64,000 bases of DNA from contig NZ_MWQH01000007.1 of assembly GCF_002210295.1 (NCBI RefSeq), positions 1-64,000 on the forward strand, given 5' to 3'. The notes beneath the pieces were generated by a model. That model was not told the origin of the DNA. It did not search any database and was given only the letters and a program-made list of their open reading frames with translations. This stretch comes from Fibrobacter sp. UWB5. GTDB lineage: Bacteria; Fibrobacterota; Fibrobacteria; Fibrobacterales; Fibrobacteraceae. The first letter of the stretch is position 1. Each line of letters starts with the position of its first letter. Of this stretch, positions 33,805 through 43,442 are shown piece by piece. The position numbers and the translations under genes were made by a program.

Positions 33805-35163
33805 ATGAATAACGCAACGCCTGACTTTAATTCGCAACATTTTGAAGTTGCCGGTTTTATTCGCGAAGTGTTCGGCTATATGGAACGCTTCAAGGGCCAG
33901 CTGTTTGTGCTGAAAATCGAGGATGACCTGATGAGTCACCCCCTTTTCCCGGTGCTTATGCGCGACATTGCGCTTTTGCACAAGGCGGGTATCCGCATTA
34001 TTATCGTGCCGGGTACGCGTAACAGCATCGATGCCCAGCTCAAGGCGTGGGAACTGGAATCCACGTTCCATGCCGGCGTGCGTCTTACCAGCGAAGAGGC
34101 CTTGCCCCACATCGAGCAGGCTTCTCTCGGCGTTGCACAGCATATCATGAGCCATCTTACGGCAAGCGGCCTGAGGGGCATTCAGGGTAACTGGGTGCTG
34201 GCTCGTAGCATGGGCGTTATCGACGGTGTCGACTACATGCGCACCGGCCGTATCGAACGTATCCAGCGCGATATCCTGGAACAGCTTTTGGAAGAAAAGT
34301 TCGTGCCGATTATTCCGCCGATTGGCTGGAACAAGCTCGGACACGCCTACAATATCAGTTCTACTGAATTGGCGACCGAACTTTGCAAATATATGAAGGT
34401 GGGTAAGCTCTTCTTCATCGGTAACCAGAACGGTATCAAGCTCGAAGGCCTTGTGACCGGCCGGAACACCAAGTACCTGGAACCCACGGATTCGGGCGTT
34501 ATTTCGGCTATGGACGTGGACCAGGCCAAGGAACTGTTGGAACTCAATTCCGACCAGCTTGACTTTGCGCAGATGGATTACCTGATGAATGCCATTCGGG
34601 CGTGCGAAGCGGGAGCGAACCGTGTTCACTTGCTGAGCGGTGAATTCCAGGGCAGCGTGCTGCAAGAAGTATTCAGCGCCCGCGGTGACGGTACCATGGT
34701 GTACGCCAACCAGTACTCCAGTATCAGGCCCGCGAACATCGAAGATATTCCCGATATCCTGCGCATTATGCAGGACTACATCGACAAGGGATTCTTGGTG
34801 CCGCGTACCCAGGAAAGCATTTCCGAAAAGCTCAAGGATTACGTTGTCTACAGCATTGACAACAGCATTCACGGCTGTGGCGCCTTGCACGAATTCGAAG
34901 ACGGTATGGCCGAAGTCGCCGGCATTGCAGTGGGCGCGAATTACCGCAAGTCGGGCATTGGCGACGCCATCGTGCGCCACTTGATTTCTGTCGGCCGCAT
35001 GAAGGGCTACAAGAAGTTGTTCTTGCTGACGACGCAGGCGCTCGATTGGTTCTACCACTTCGGATTCGAAGATGGTACGGTCAGCGATTTGCCCAAGAGC
35101 AAGCGCGAACATTACAACCAGAAACGGAAATCCCGTATCTTGATTCTTCCGCTGGAGAAATAA
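33805..35163 (+). CDS. argA: N-acetylglutamate synthase (ArgA-type, kinase-like plus GNAT)
   Basis: 452 residues. The N-terminal amino acid kinase-like domain (about 1-290) contains IIIVPGTRNSID and VIDGVDYMRTGRIERI, where arginine feedback normally acts. The C-terminal GNAT domain (about 310-450) contains the acetyl-CoA loop NYRKSGIGDAIVRHL and FYHFGFEDG. It makes N-acetylglutamate, the first step of arginine synthesis. The ATG at 33805 is chosen over an upstream TTG; a TACTTT lies seven bases before it. The stop overlaps the nitroreductase start by one base (TAATG). Confidence 0.9.
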   Translation: MNNATPDFNSQHFEVAGFIREVFGYMERFKGQLFVLKIEDDLMSHPLFPVLMRDIALLHKAGIRIIIVPGTRNSIDAQLKAWELESTFHAGVRLTSEEALPHIEQASLGVAQHIMSHLTASGLRGIQGNWVLARSMGVIDGVDYMRTGRIERIQRDILEQLLEEKFVPIIPPIGWNKLGHAYNISSTELATELCKYMKVGKLFFIGNQNGIKLEGLVTGRNTKYLEPTDSGVISAMDVDQAKELLELNSDQLDFAQMDYLMNAIRACEAGANRVHLLSGEFQGSVLQEVFSARGDGTMVYANQYSSIRPANIEDIPDILRIMQDYIDKGFLVPRTQESISEKLKDYVVYSIDNSIHGCGALHEFEDGMAEVAGIAVGANYRKSGIGDAIVRHLISVGRMKGYKKLFLLTTQALDWFYHFGFEDGTVSDLPKSKREHYNQKRKSRILILPLEK

Positions 35164-35753
35164 TGAATACTCTTGAAGCTATCAAGACTCGTCGTAGTAC
35201 CCGCAAGTTCAAGGCGCAGCCAGTGGAACTTGAAAAGTTGCAGACCATCGTGGATGCGGGCCGTTTCGGCCCCACCGGCGGTAATGCGCAGACTAACCAT
35301 TTCTTCGTGATTTCGGATGCGGCGGTGATTGCAAAGCTCAAGGAACTCGTACAGTCCGCCTTTGCCGCGATGGAACTCCGCGAAGACCTTTACAAGAGTC
35401 TCAAGAATTCCATTACGCTTGCCCGTAAGGGCAACTATTCCTTCTGCTATACCGCACCCGTGCTTATCGTGGTCGCAAACAAGAAGGAATACGGCAACAA
35501 TATGGCCGATGTCGCCTGCGCCGTCGAAAACATGATGCTTGCGGCGAACGAACTCGATCTCGGCAGTTGCTACATCAATCAGCTCAAGTGGCTGAATGAA
35601 GACCCGACTTTGCTCGAATACCTGCGCTCCCTCGGCCTTAAGGAAGACGAACGCGTGTACGCTTCCGTCGCCATTGGCTATGCCGATACCGAAAGCGGCC
35701 TCCCGAACCGTACGGAATCCCCGCGCATCGGAAACGAAGTCGTATTTGTGTAA
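35163..35753 (+). CDS. nitroreductase family protein
   Basis: A 196-residue FMN-dependent oxidoreductase. Family marks are IKTRRSTRKFK (FMN phosphate binding, residues 7-17), GPTGGNAQTNHF (about 38-49) and the late GYADTESG. It likely reduces quinone- or nitro-like electron acceptors; the substrate is unknown. Translationally coupled to argA (TAATG), followed by a terminator. Confidence 0.88.
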   Translation: MNTLEAIKTRRSTRKFKAQPVELEKLQTIVDAGRFGPTGGNAQTNHFFVISDAAVIAKLKELVQSAFAAMELREDLYKSLKNSITLARKGNYSFCYTAPVLIVVANKKEYGNNMADVACAVENMMLAANELDLGSCYINQLKWLNEDPTLLEYLRSLGLKEDERVYASVAIGYADTESGLPNRTESPRIGNEVVFV

Positions 35754-35806
35754 ACATCCTTTTGGTTAGGACATTTTCTAGTTAGGATATTTTGTCCATA
35801 CGGAAT

Positions 35807-35835
35807 GCGTCTTGAATGATTCAAGGCGCTTTTTT
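35807..35835 (+). terminator. terminator after the nitroreductase
   Basis: GCGTCTTGAA (35807-35816) pairs with TTCAAGGCGC (35820-35829) over TGA, then six T. Confidence 0.9.
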
Positions 35836-35899
35836 GTGATGTATATTTTAGCTGGGTTGTTTAAATAAGGGTTGCATGCGCTTCCCTAAAGGGTTGTTT

Positions 35900-37363
35900 A
35901 TGCTTAAAAGCATTCTCAGGACTGCGGCAGTGGCCGCTTCCATTTCCGGGGTTTCGTTCTCGTTCGCCGAGACGCTCCCTACTGCAAATCAAATTTTCGA
36001 GAAGATGGGTTTCGGCATCAACATCGGTAATACGATGGAAGTGCCGGGGAATCCGACCGGTTGGGGCAACAAGTTCCCGACCGAAGCCTATATCGATTCG
36101 GTCAAGGCGGCGGGCTTTAGCACTATTCGCATTCCGTGCGCTTGGGATAGTCATGCGACAAACGGCGTAATTAACGAAAGTTGGATGGATTCGGTGCAGA
36201 CGGTCGTGGACATGTGCATGCGCGCAGGACTAGTGACCGTCTTGAATATTCACTGGGATGGCGGCTGGCTCGAGGGCAACTTGAGCGACGACAAGAAAGA
36301 CGAAGTGAATGCAAAGCAGAAGGCTTACTGGACGCAGATTGCAAACCGCTTCAAGAACTATAACGAGCGCCTGCTTTTCGCGAGTGCGAACGAGCCTGCG
36401 ACTACCGATGACAATTACAAGCACGAAACCGAAATTCTCATGACATACCACCAGACCTTTGTGGATGCCGTGCGCGCCACCGGTGGCAACAATGCAAGCC
36501 GTACGCTCGTGATTCAAGGACCGTCGACAAGCGTGGACCGCACTTGCGAAGTCATGCCTGTTTCTAAACTGCCGAAGGACGTGATTGCGGACCGCCTGAT
36601 GGTCGAGGTGCATTACTACGATCCGTACACTTACACGCTCATGAACGAGCCTGCCGATTGGGGCGCAATCGTGCAACCGCAGTATTACTGGGGTACAGAA
36701 GACTTGGCGACTGGCGATGACATCGTACACAACTGCGGCTATAATGCTTGGGCAAATGCCATGGGCGATCCCTGTACAGGCGACCGCATGGACGACCAGT
36801 TCGGCAAAATGAAGACGAACTTTGTCGACAAGGGAGTTCCTGTCTTAATCGGCGAATTCGGCGCGAACGACCGCGTGGGAGTTCTGACGGGCGACAAGTA
36901 TGCCAAGCATCGCAAGGGGCGCCTTGCGTATTATGACTACTTGATGAAATCTGCCTTCAAGCACAAGGTGGTGCCTGTCGCCTGGGATACGGGCCACGAG
37001 GGCGAAAACAATATGACGATTATCCGCAGGCAATCGGAACCCGACGGCTCCGTGTTCGATCTGGAAGTTCTGAACATCATGCGTCACGCTTATGGGCTTG
37101 CCGATTACGTGAATAACGGAATCACGCATGTCGAAGACTTTGCCAGTCCGACAAAGATTGCTGCGGCGAAGTCGCAGGCCGCAAATTTGGGCCAAATTGT
37201 CCGTGTGGGTAATCGTCTCGAAGCGAACGGTAGTATTACTTTGTTTGACATGAACGGTGCGTTGGTGCGCCGCGCTGCCAATAACCTCTCGCTTGAAGGC
37301 CTTCCGCTTGGCATCTATTTTGCTAAGTGCAAGGGTAACTTGACTAAGGTAAATCTTAGATAA
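35900..37363 (+). CDS. secreted GH5 endoglucanase-type glycoside hydrolase
   Basis: 487 residues. Signal peptide MLKSILRTAAVAASISG... ending SFAE. GH5 barrel from GFGINIGNTMEVPG; NIHWDGGW; acid/base Glu in SANEPAT (about residue 165); HYYDPY; nucleophile Glu in LIGEFGAN (about residue 319); VAWDTGHEG near the end of the barrel. This order is that of GH5 cellulases. A short C-terminal domain (about 420-487: ITLFDMNGALVRRA ... CKGNLTKVNLR) is the basic-tail type shared with the GH30 protein at 25908. I chose ATG 35900 (AAAGGG six bases upstream) over an in-frame ATG at 35876. Likely acts on cellulose or other beta-glucan outside the cell. Confidence 0.92.
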   Translation: MLKSILRTAAVAASISGVSFSFAETLPTANQIFEKMGFGINIGNTMEVPGNPTGWGNKFPTEAYIDSVKAAGFSTIRIPCAWDSHATNGVINESWMDSVQTVVDMCMRAGLVTVLNIHWDGGWLEGNLSDDKKDEVNAKQKAYWTQIANRFKNYNERLLFASANEPATTDDNYKHETEILMTYHQTFVDAVRATGGNNASRTLVIQGPSTSVDRTCEVMPVSKLPKDVIADRLMVEVHYYDPYTYTLMNEPADWGAIVQPQYYWGTEDLATGDDIVHNCGYNAWANAMGDPCTGDRMDDQFGKMKTNFVDKGVPVLIGEFGANDRVGVLTGDKYAKHRKGRLAYYDYLMKSAFKHKVVPVAWDTGHEGENNMTIIRRQSEPDGSVFDLEVLNIMRHAYGLADYVNNGITHVEDFASPTKIAAAKSQAANLGQIVRVGNRLEANGSITLFDMNGALVRRAANNLSLEGLPLGIYFAKCKGNLTKVNLR

Positions 37364-37398
37364 CATTATTTTGTAAAATTACGTTTAATGTCCAAGGA

Positions 37399-37431
37399 AA
37401 ATCCAGGTTCCATGAGAATCTGGATTTTTTT
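37399..37431 (+). terminator. terminator after the GH5 gene
   Basis: AAATCCAGGTTC (37399-37410) pairs with GAATCTGGATTT (37416-37427), one G-U pair, then a T-run. Confidence 0.85.
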
Positions 37432-37473
37432 GATATATATTCACTCTGTCACATTGAGTGATGAAGAGAAAAA

Positions 37474-39618
37474 ATGTTTCGTTCTGTTTACGCAGTGTTA
37501 GGGTCCTTAATGCTGTTAGCCGCAGTGTCGGCTAACGCCTACACGATTAATTATAATCTGAACGGCGGCGTGAACAATCCTGAAAATCCCGAAAGCTATG
37601 ACGAAGTCGCAGGCCGCTTCGACTTGAAAGATCCTTCTCGCGAAGGCTATTCTTTTTTGGGTTGGTATATTGAATTTTCCGAAGGCGTAGATGTTCCGCC
37701 CAACATGTACTACGGGGAATATCAAGATTATTCCATGTATGTACTGGCAAACTACCTCGGCAGCTTTAGCGTGTATGCCAGATGGGGACTCATTCCGCAG
37801 ACTCCGCAACAAGATGAACGCGGCTGCTACCTGATCTATACGGCCGAAGAACTTTACGGCATTGCAACCGTTTCGATTGCCGATTCAACGGCGTTCTCCA
37901 AAAAAGACGATTATAAATTCGAAGGTTGCGTTTCTCTCCAGAACGATATCGTGGTGAACGAGAATCTTCTAGATTCCACCGGCAATTTGTCCAGGGAAGA
38001 TTATGTGTGGTGGATTCCTTTGAAGTTCAAGGGAACCTTTGAAGGCAATGGCTACAAGATTTCTGGCTTGCGCGGCGGTGACGGATTCTTTGTAACTCTC
38101 GGCGACGAAAACGATGTGTGGGGCAAGAATGTCACGGTCGTAAGGAACCTGGGCGTTACGGATTCTTATTTCTCGGGCAGCGATGCTAGCGGAATTGTAG
38201 GCAAAGTCGTTGGCCTTGTCCAGATGACGAATGTCTATGCCGATGTCTCTATTCAAGGCTTGCGTTCTACGGTCGCAAGCAGCACTCCCGCAGCCGACAG
38301 CGTCCAGTTTGAAATTCACTACGTCTTGAACGGAGGCGAAAACAGCGAACTGAATCCGGCCAGCTATGTCAAGGGCGATTCTGCCATCGTTCTTGCCGAC
38401 CCGCAAAAAGAAAACGACGAATTCGAAGGCTGGTTCTTGGACGAAGACTTTACGCAGAGAATCGATACCATCAAGACGGAACATTACGGCGATTGGACTC
38501 TCTATGCGAAATGGAAGAGCTACTTTGTCGTCGACATCGAAATGAACGGCGGCCAGTTCTATAACGGCACCGAATTCTACAAGCCCCATGTAGTCAAGTG
38601 GTCGGCGGATTCTGCGGCCTATGTGCTGGGGAAGGCTTACTGGTCCGGCTTTGAATTTGCGGGTTGGTATGCGGACTCGCTTTTGGAAGAAGAGATTACG
38701 GAAATCCCCGCCGGCAATACTGAAGACCTTACGGTTTATGCCAAGTGGAATACGACGGAATATACCATCACGTACCACATGAACGGTGGCGAAAATAACT
38801 TGGAAAACTTGACCGCGTTTAACGCAGCCGATGTCGGTTTTGAATACAAGACTCCTACTCGCGAAGGAGCGAAATTTTATCGCTGGACACCGGAAAAACT
38901 CAGCTACTATTCGGCGGTTCAGTTGACAGAGAAGAAAAGCGTCGATCTGTTTGCGGAATGGACTCCGGCTCCGCAGATGCCCGCACAAGATACAACGGGT
39001 TGCTACCATTTAAAGAACAAGGAAGAACTTTATTGGTTCGCGGGCCTTGTCAACGGCACCTTGGATAGCATCGAGCGCAATCCCAAGGCATGCGCCTCGC
39101 TCGACTCCGACATTGTCATCAACGAAAATATATGGCAGGATTCCGCGTTGAATCTCGACGACTCGCTGACCTATTTCGTGTGGGACGCCATCTGGGATTA
39201 CGAAGGCGTGTTCTCGGGCAATGGCCATTCCATTACGGGCTTACTGGCGAACAGCAGCTGCGGTGACGAACACCTGTTCGCGGGAATGTTCTGCAACGTG
39301 AGCAATCACAAGAATGTCGTGAACGTCAAGGTCAATGGTTCCTATGTCCAGGAATTTGGCTACATTGACAACTTCGTCATTACCGGCGGTACCATGCCTG
39401 TGCAGCCGACGCACCAAGGCGAATGGCGCGCCGTGGTGGGTGGCAAGAGCGTGAGCCTGTTCGGACTTGCTCCGGGCAAGATGCTTTTCGTGTACGACTT
39501 GCAGGGCCGCCTGCTTCGCCGCGAAAGAACGGAACCCATGATGCTCATGGACTTTATGGATGCCGGCAAGTTCCTGATCCGCTACGGAAACGAAACTCGC
39601 GCTGTCACGATCCGCTAA
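37474..39618 (+). CDS. secreted protein with InlB-type (Listeria-Bacteroides) repeats
   Basis: 714 residues with a signal peptide ending VSANA. At least four InlB/List_Bact-type repeats are seen, each of the form YxxNGGxN ... F ... P(T/S)REGYxFxGWY ... [15 protein letters not shown] (about residue 27), [10 protein letters not shown] (about 285), a related MNGGQFYNG, and YHMNGGENN (about 435). Between them lie two GLUG-like segments ([14 protein letters not shown] and [13 protein letters not shown]). The C-terminus ([16 protein letters not shown] ... RAVTIR) is a basic tail. Probably a surface adhesin or binding protein; no catalytic motif. Confidence 0.85.
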   Translation: MFRSVYAVLGSLMLLAAVSANAYTINYNLNGGVNNPENPESYDEVAGRFDLKDPSREGYSFLGWYIEFSEGVDVPPNMYYGEYQDYSMYVLANYLGSFSVYARWGLIPQTPQQDERGCYLIYTAEELYGIATVSIADSTAFSKKDDYKFEGCVSLQNDIVVNENLLDSTGNLSREDYVWWIPLKFKGTFEGNGYKISGLRGGDGFFVTLGDENDVWGKNVTVVRNLGVTDSYFSGSDASGIVGKVVGLVQMTNVYADVSIQGLRSTVASSTPAADSVQFEIHYVLNGGENSELNPASYVKGDSAIVLADPQKENDEFEGWFLDEDFTQRIDTIKTEHYGDWTLYAKWKSYFVVDIEMNGGQFYNGTEFYKPHVVKWSADSAAYVLGKAYWSGFEFAGWYADSLLEEEITEIPAGNTEDLTVYAKWNTTEYTITYHMNGGENNLENLTAFNAADVGFEYKTPTREGAKFYRWTPEKLSYYSAVQLTEKKSVDLFAEWTPAPQMPAQDTTGCYHLKNKEELYWFAGLVNGTLDSIERNPKACASLDSDIVINENIWQDSALNLDDSLTYFVWDAIWDYEGVFSGNGHSITGLLANSSCGDEHLFAGMFCNVSNHKNVVNVKVNGSYVQEFGYIDNFVITGGTMPVQPTHQGEWRAVVGGKSVSLFGLAPGKMLFVYDLQGRLLRRERTEPMMLMDFMDAGKFLIRYGNETRAVTIR

Positions 39619-39624
39619 TTTTGC

Positions 39625-39630
39625 TATCTT
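39625..39630 (+). promoter_or_regulatory. -10-like TATCTT close to the folE start
   Basis: TATCTT, seven bases, ATG at 39638; no ribosome binding site. Same layout as the other candidate leaderless starts. Confidence 0.3.
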
Positions 39631-39637
39631 TGGCCCC

Positions 39638-40207
39638 ATGATGGATTTTAAGAAAATGGAAGACGGCTTCCGGATGATTCTGGAAGGCATGGGCGAAAAC
39701 CCGAATCGCGAAGGTCTTATCGATACGCCCAAGCGTGTCGCCAAGATGTACGCCGAACTCATGACGGGCCTTTCGGGCGAGACACGTGCCGAAGACATTC
39801 TCAAGACTCGCTTTCACGAAAAGTACGATGAAATGATTATCGTGCCGGATATCGAGTTTGCAAGCATGTGCGAACACCATTTTCTTCCGTTCACGGGCAA
39901 GGCGCATGTGGCCTACATTCCGGGCGATTGCGTCGTTGGCCTTTCCAAGATTCCGCGCGTGGTAGAATTCTATGCTCGCTTCCCGCAGATTCAGGAACGC
40001 ATGACGCGCCAGATTGCAGAACTCATCCAGAAGGAATTGAATCCGAAGGGCGTCGCGGTTGTTTTGGAAGCGTCTCACATGTGCATGACCATGCGCGGCG
40101 TCAAGAAGCCGGGTGCAACCATGGTGACCACACAGCTTTTGGGCCGATTCAAGACTGACGAAAAGACTCGCGCCGAATTCATGTCCAGGATTTACGCTCC
40201 TAGGTAA
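39638..40207 (+). CDS. folE: GTP cyclohydrolase I
   Basis: 189 residues, normal length. Converts GTP to 7,8-dihydroneopterin triphosphate, the first step of folate or queuosine precursor synthesis. Zinc ligands are visible in [11 protein letters not shown] (Cys, His) and [14 protein letters not shown] (Cys), and VGLSKIPR is the family signature. Single gene followed by a terminator. Confidence 0.96.
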   Translation: MMDFKKMEDGFRMILEGMGENPNREGLIDTPKRVAKMYAELMTGLSGETRAEDILKTRFHEKYDEMIIVPDIEFASMCEHHFLPFTGKAHVAYIPGDCVVGLSKIPRVVEFYARFPQIQERMTRQIAELIQKELNPKGVAVVLEASHMCMTMRGVKKPGATMVTTQLLGRFKTDEKTRAEFMSRIYAPR

Positions 40208-40249
40208 ACGTTCTTTCAAAAAACGTGTTAATATTTTTCTGGTTTTAGT

Positions 40250-40273
40250 CCCCCGCTCTGGTCGGGGGCTTTT
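40250..40273 (+). terminator. terminator after folE
   Basis: CCCCCG (40250-40255) pairs with CGGGGG (40263-40268), then CTTTTAATTTTT. Confidence 0.85.
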
Positions 40274-40517
40274 AATTTTTTTCAAAATAAGCTAAATGGG
40301 GTCGCCCGGCATGTGTAAGAATAACCTTATCCATTATGGATAAATTACATATAAATTAGAACGCGAAAATCTTGCTTTTTGAGCTAATTTCGCCATTTTT
40401 GGCTCCTTTTGACTATGGACTTATTGTCCATGGAAACTCGTTTCGGACTGTTTTTTTCGCTTGTTTTTCAAGGTATCTTTAGAATGGTGCTAAGGGAAAG
40501 GTATAAAAGGAGTCACA
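40274..40517. promoter_or_regulatory. upstream region of the hydrolase lipoprotein with two palindromes
   Basis: No gene. TTATCCA-TTA-TGGATAA (40327-40343) and ATGGAC-TTATT-GTCCAT (40415-40431) are perfect palindromes that could bind a dimeric regulator. AAAGGAG before 40518 is the ribosome site. Confidence 0.4.
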
Positions 40518-41882
40518 ATGAAATCGAAATATTTCAAGAATTTGGCAAAGGGCCTGGTGGTTGCAGGCGCTGCCTTTGCTTTGGTCAACTGCGGCGATGC
40601 TGCGGATCAAGTCAATAACGCCGTTGCTGAAGCCCAGCAACAGTACCAGGATCAGCAACAGGGCGGTGGCTTGGCCACTGATCCGGCTACAAATCCCTCA
40701 CAGACGGTGACTGACCCTGCACAACAGGGGACCGTTACTCCTGTGGATCCGGCAGACCCGAATGCGACTCCGACAGATCCGAATCAGGGTGTGACTGACC
40801 CCACTCTGCCTGCAGATTCTACGCAGACTGCTCAGCCCGCAGACACGACTGCCCAGGTGATTCCCCCCGAAGAACTTTGTTTGTCATCTAGCTTGCCCGA
40901 TGCTTGTGGACCAGGAACGAATCCGCTTCCGACCAGCAGCGCAACAGTTGATCCCGTTGCAAGCAGTGCATCTGCAGAACCTGCTCAGTCCAGCTCCAGC
41001 GAAGCCGTAAAGCCGGCCTCCAGCTCTAGCGAAGCAGTCAAGCCCGCCTCCAGCTCTTCTAGCGAACAGGTTGTGTCTTCTTCTAGTGCAGCTCCCAAGG
41101 GCGTGTTCCTTGCCAGCGGTAAGGAAGAAGAAAAGGACCAATTGCAGGTCGAATACAAGACGGATACCGGTTGGGATCGCGGTGGCATTCTCGCTTACCC
41201 GAAACAGCTTTCTAACGACCAGAAGCACGCCGTCGTGGTGTGGGGCCCGGGTGGTGGTACTAAACCGGGTGCCTACGAAGGCATGATTCGCCGCCTCGCT
41301 TCTCACGGCTTTGTGGTGATTGCCCTAAAGGAATCTCCGGGTGATGCTTCTCAGGCTATCAAGGCGATTGACTGGATGGATCGGCAGAACAAGGATTCCA
41401 ACAGCCCGCTTTACAACAAGCTTGATTTGAACACTGTCGGATGCTCCGGCCACTCCATGGGCGGCCTCGAATCCGAACAGGCCGTCATTAAGGACAAGCG
41501 CGTTCTTACCGCATTCCTGAACAACAGTGGCGACTGGAATGGCAACGGTGCGAACAAGGTTCCGACCGATCGCTCCATCGCAATCCTTTACGGCGAAGTT
41601 GGTATGGAAAAGGACAACGCCAAGAATGACTATAACAACCAGGGCGTTCGCGCTCCTGCCTGCCTTATCGAAATGAATGGCGGTCCGAGAAACAGTGAAG
41701 GTGGCTATGGCCACGGTTCCGGTTCTTGGGATGGCATGGCTGCAACGGTTGCTTGGATGCGCTGGCATCTCGGTGGCGAAACCGAACGCAAGGCCGACTT
41801 CGTTGGTTCCACTGGCAAGTATATTGATGGCAGCATCATCGGTAAGCAGGGCCATTGGAAAACCCAGTGCAAGAATTTCTAA
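40518..41882 (+). CDS. lipoprotein alpha/beta hydrolase (polyesterase/dienelactone hydrolase-like)
   Basis: 454 residues. Lipobox LVNC (Cys about residue 25), then Gln-rich and Pro/Thr/Asp-rich linkers (residues 30-140) and Ser-rich blocks with SSSSE repeats (145-195), as in many Fibrobacter surface lipoproteins. The catalytic domain (about 200-454) has WGPGGGTKPG (oxyanion region), the nucleophile elbow GCSGHSMGGLES (Ser about residue 314) and a late GGYGHGSG His; this layout matches the cutinase-like polyesterase/dienelactone hydrolase group. The position of the catalytic Asp is unclear (ILYGEVGMEKDN). An esterase acting on acetylated or feruloylated plant polymer is a guess. Confidence 0.75.
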   Translation: MKSKYFKNLAKGLVVAGAAFALVNCGDAADQVNNAVAEAQQQYQDQQQGGGLATDPATNPSQTVTDPAQQGTVTPVDPADPNATPTDPNQGVTDPTLPADSTQTAQPADTTAQVIPPEELCLSSSLPDACGPGTNPLPTSSATVDPVASSASAEPAQSSSSEAVKPASSSSEAVKPASSSSSEQVVSSSSAAPKGVFLASGKEEEKDQLQVEYKTDTGWDRGGILAYPKQLSNDQKHAVVVWGPGGGTKPGAYEGMIRRLASHGFVVIALKESPGDASQAIKAIDWMDRQNKDSNSPLYNKLDLNTVGCSGHSMGGLESEQAVIKDKRVLTAFLNNSGDWNGNGANKVPTDRSIAILYGEVGMEKDNAKNDYNNQGVRAPACLIEMNGGPRNSEGGYGHGSGSWDGMAATVAWMRWHLGGETERKADFVGSTGKYIDGSIIGKQGHWKTQCKNF

Positions 41883-41903
41883 GAAACTCCACACTCACTC
41901 CTT

Positions 41904-41934
41904 ACACTCCGTCCGAATGGGCGGGGTGTTTTTT
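41904..41934 (+). terminator. terminator after the hydrolase lipoprotein
   Basis: ACACTCCGTCC (41904-41914) pairs with GGGCGGGGTGT (41919-41929) through G-U pairs over GAAT, then TTTTT. Confidence 0.85.
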
Positions 41935-41972
41935 ATTGACGAAGTCAATTCAAAACGCGGCGCCTCGGTCAT

Positions 41973-41990
41973 GGGCAAGCGCGCTTGCCC
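41973..41990. repeat. 18-bp perfect palindrome GGGCAAGCG/CGCTTGCCC
   Basis: Self-complementary sequence about 40 bases after the hydrolase terminator; a T7 run follows at about 42010. A second terminator or a protein-binding site. Confidence 0.5.
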
Positions 41991-42134
41991 GCGACTCTCG
42001 GCTTGGGTGTTTTTTTGTGGATTTCATCTTCGTTTATGCCGCAGAAATTAAAAGAATACACCTACATTTTTATTACGGGTTTGTCCGGTGGGCAAAACAA
42101 AGCTATCTTAATGCAGTAAACGGAGTTTAGTTCC

Positions 42135-43364
42135 ATGAACGCAGCAATTTTGACGAATGAGTTCCCGCCGGAAATTTATGGCGGTGCAGGTATTCACGTA
42201 AAGTTCCTTACGCAGGAACTTGCAAAGCTTTGTCATGTGGAAGCACGTTGCTTTGGCGTGCAAGACGAAGACAAGGACAATATTCGCGCCATCGGTTTTT
42301 CTCGCAAGTTGGGTTTGAACCCGCACGATGATCGTTTCCAGAAGATTTTCAAGCCGCTCGACATTAACCTCCAGTGGGCGGCCGCTCTCAAGGATATCGA
42401 CGTCATTCACTGTCATACATGGTACAGCCATTTTGGCGGCGTGCTCGCTAGCCGTCTTTTGCAGTGCCCGTTGATTCTCACGACGCATTCGCTTGAACCG
42501 CACCGTCCGTGGAAGGCCGAGCAGTTGGGCGATGGTGGCTACGCCATGAGCTGCTGGATTGAACGCACCGCTTACGAAGCGGCCGACGGCGTGATTGCCG
42601 TGAGCCAGGGCATGAAGCGTGACGTGATGAAACTCTACGGCGTTCCCGAAGACCGCGTGAAGGTGATTTACAACGGTATCGATCCGGACTTTTACGCTCC
42701 GACATTCAATGAAAGCATCCTCACCAAGTGGGGTGTCGATCCGAAGCGTCCGTATGTGTTGTTCGTGGGTCGCATTACGCGCCAGAAGGGCATTAGCCAG
42801 CTGATCCAGGCGATTCCGCAAATCGACAAGGGCGCCCAGGTGGTGCTCTGCGCCGGTGCTCCGGATACCATTGAACTTGCCGACGAATGCAAGGCTCTCA
42901 TCGAAGAAGTCCAGAAGACTCGCGATGGCGTGGTCTGGATTCAGGAAGCCGTTCCGCACGAAGAACTCCGCGTGCTTTACAGCCATGCGACCGTGTTTGC
43001 AACACCTTCCCTCTACGAACCGTTCGGCATCATCAACCTCGAAGCTATGAGCTGCGGTACGCCGGTGGTGGGCTCTGCAGTGGGTGGAATTCCCGAAATC
43101 ATCGTGGACGGAGAAACCGGATTCCTGGTTCCGCTCAAGGCCAAGTCTGAAACGGATTTCGAACCGGCTGACCCGAAGGCTTTCCAGACGGACTTCGCGA
43201 ACAAGCTCAACAAGATTCTCGAAAACCCGGAACTGGCGAAGAAAATGGGCGAAGTCAGCCGCAAGCGTGCGATTGACGTGTTCAGCTGGAAGTCGATTGC
43301 CAAGCAGACCTTTGACTTCTACCAGGAATGCATCGACCGCTACAAGCGCGAAGGCAAGCGGTAG
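42135..43364 (+). CDS. glgA: glycogen synthase, GT4 (GlgA/GlgM-type)
   Basis: A 409-residue retaining GT-B glycosyltransferase. LTNEFPPEIYGGAGIHVKFL at the start matches actinobacterial-type glycogen synthases (TIGR02149 group) rather than the longer E. coli GT5 enzyme. FVGRITRQKGI (about residue 212) begins the nucleotide-binding domain, and PSLYEPFGIINLEAMSCGTPVV (the E-x7-E motif) is near residue 295. It uses an NDP-glucose to extend glycogen or maltose-1-phosphate. Glycogen storage is known to be strong in Fibrobacter. GGAG is upstream of the start. Confidence 0.87.
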   Translation: MNAAILTNEFPPEIYGGAGIHVKFLTQELAKLCHVEARCFGVQDEDKDNIRAIGFSRKLGLNPHDDRFQKIFKPLDINLQWAAALKDIDVIHCHTWYSHFGGVLASRLLQCPLILTTHSLEPHRPWKAEQLGDGGYAMSCWIERTAYEAADGVIAVSQGMKRDVMKLYGVPEDRVKVIYNGIDPDFYAPTFNESILTKWGVDPKRPYVLFVGRITRQKGISQLIQAIPQIDKGAQVVLCAGAPDTIELADECKALIEEVQKTRDGVVWIQEAVPHEELRVLYSHATVFATPSLYEPFGIINLEAMSCGTPVVGSAVGGIPEIIVDGETGFLVPLKAKSETDFEPADPKAFQTDFANKLNKILENPELAKKMGEVSRKRAIDVFSWKSIAKQTFDFYQECIDRYKREGKR

Positions 43365-43371
43365 AAAAAAA

Positions 43372-43389
43372 GGAAACCGTTAGGTTTCC
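43372..43389 (-). terminator. hairpin in the glgA-dsbD convergent gap
   Basis: GGAAACC-GTTA-GGTTTCC. The U-run is on the minus-strand side (seven A before it on plus), so it best ends dsbD transcription. Confidence 0.65.
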
Positions 43390-43417
43390 CAAATCCGTGT
43401 GGCAAAAAAAATCTTGG

Positions 43418-43437
43418 GCCTCTCTTCTCGGAGAGGC
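43418..43437. terminator. terminator between glgA and dsbD
   Basis: GCCTCTC-TTCTCG-GAGAGGC, followed on plus by TTCTTTTATTTTT and preceded by an A8 run a few bases away; works for both converging genes. Confidence 0.8.
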
Positions 43438-43442
43438 TTCTT

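Noticed and set aside
33796-35112. A 438-codon minus-strand open frame opposite argA
   Set aside because: The plus strand has clear kinase-like and GNAT motifs; the reverse frame shows no domain.
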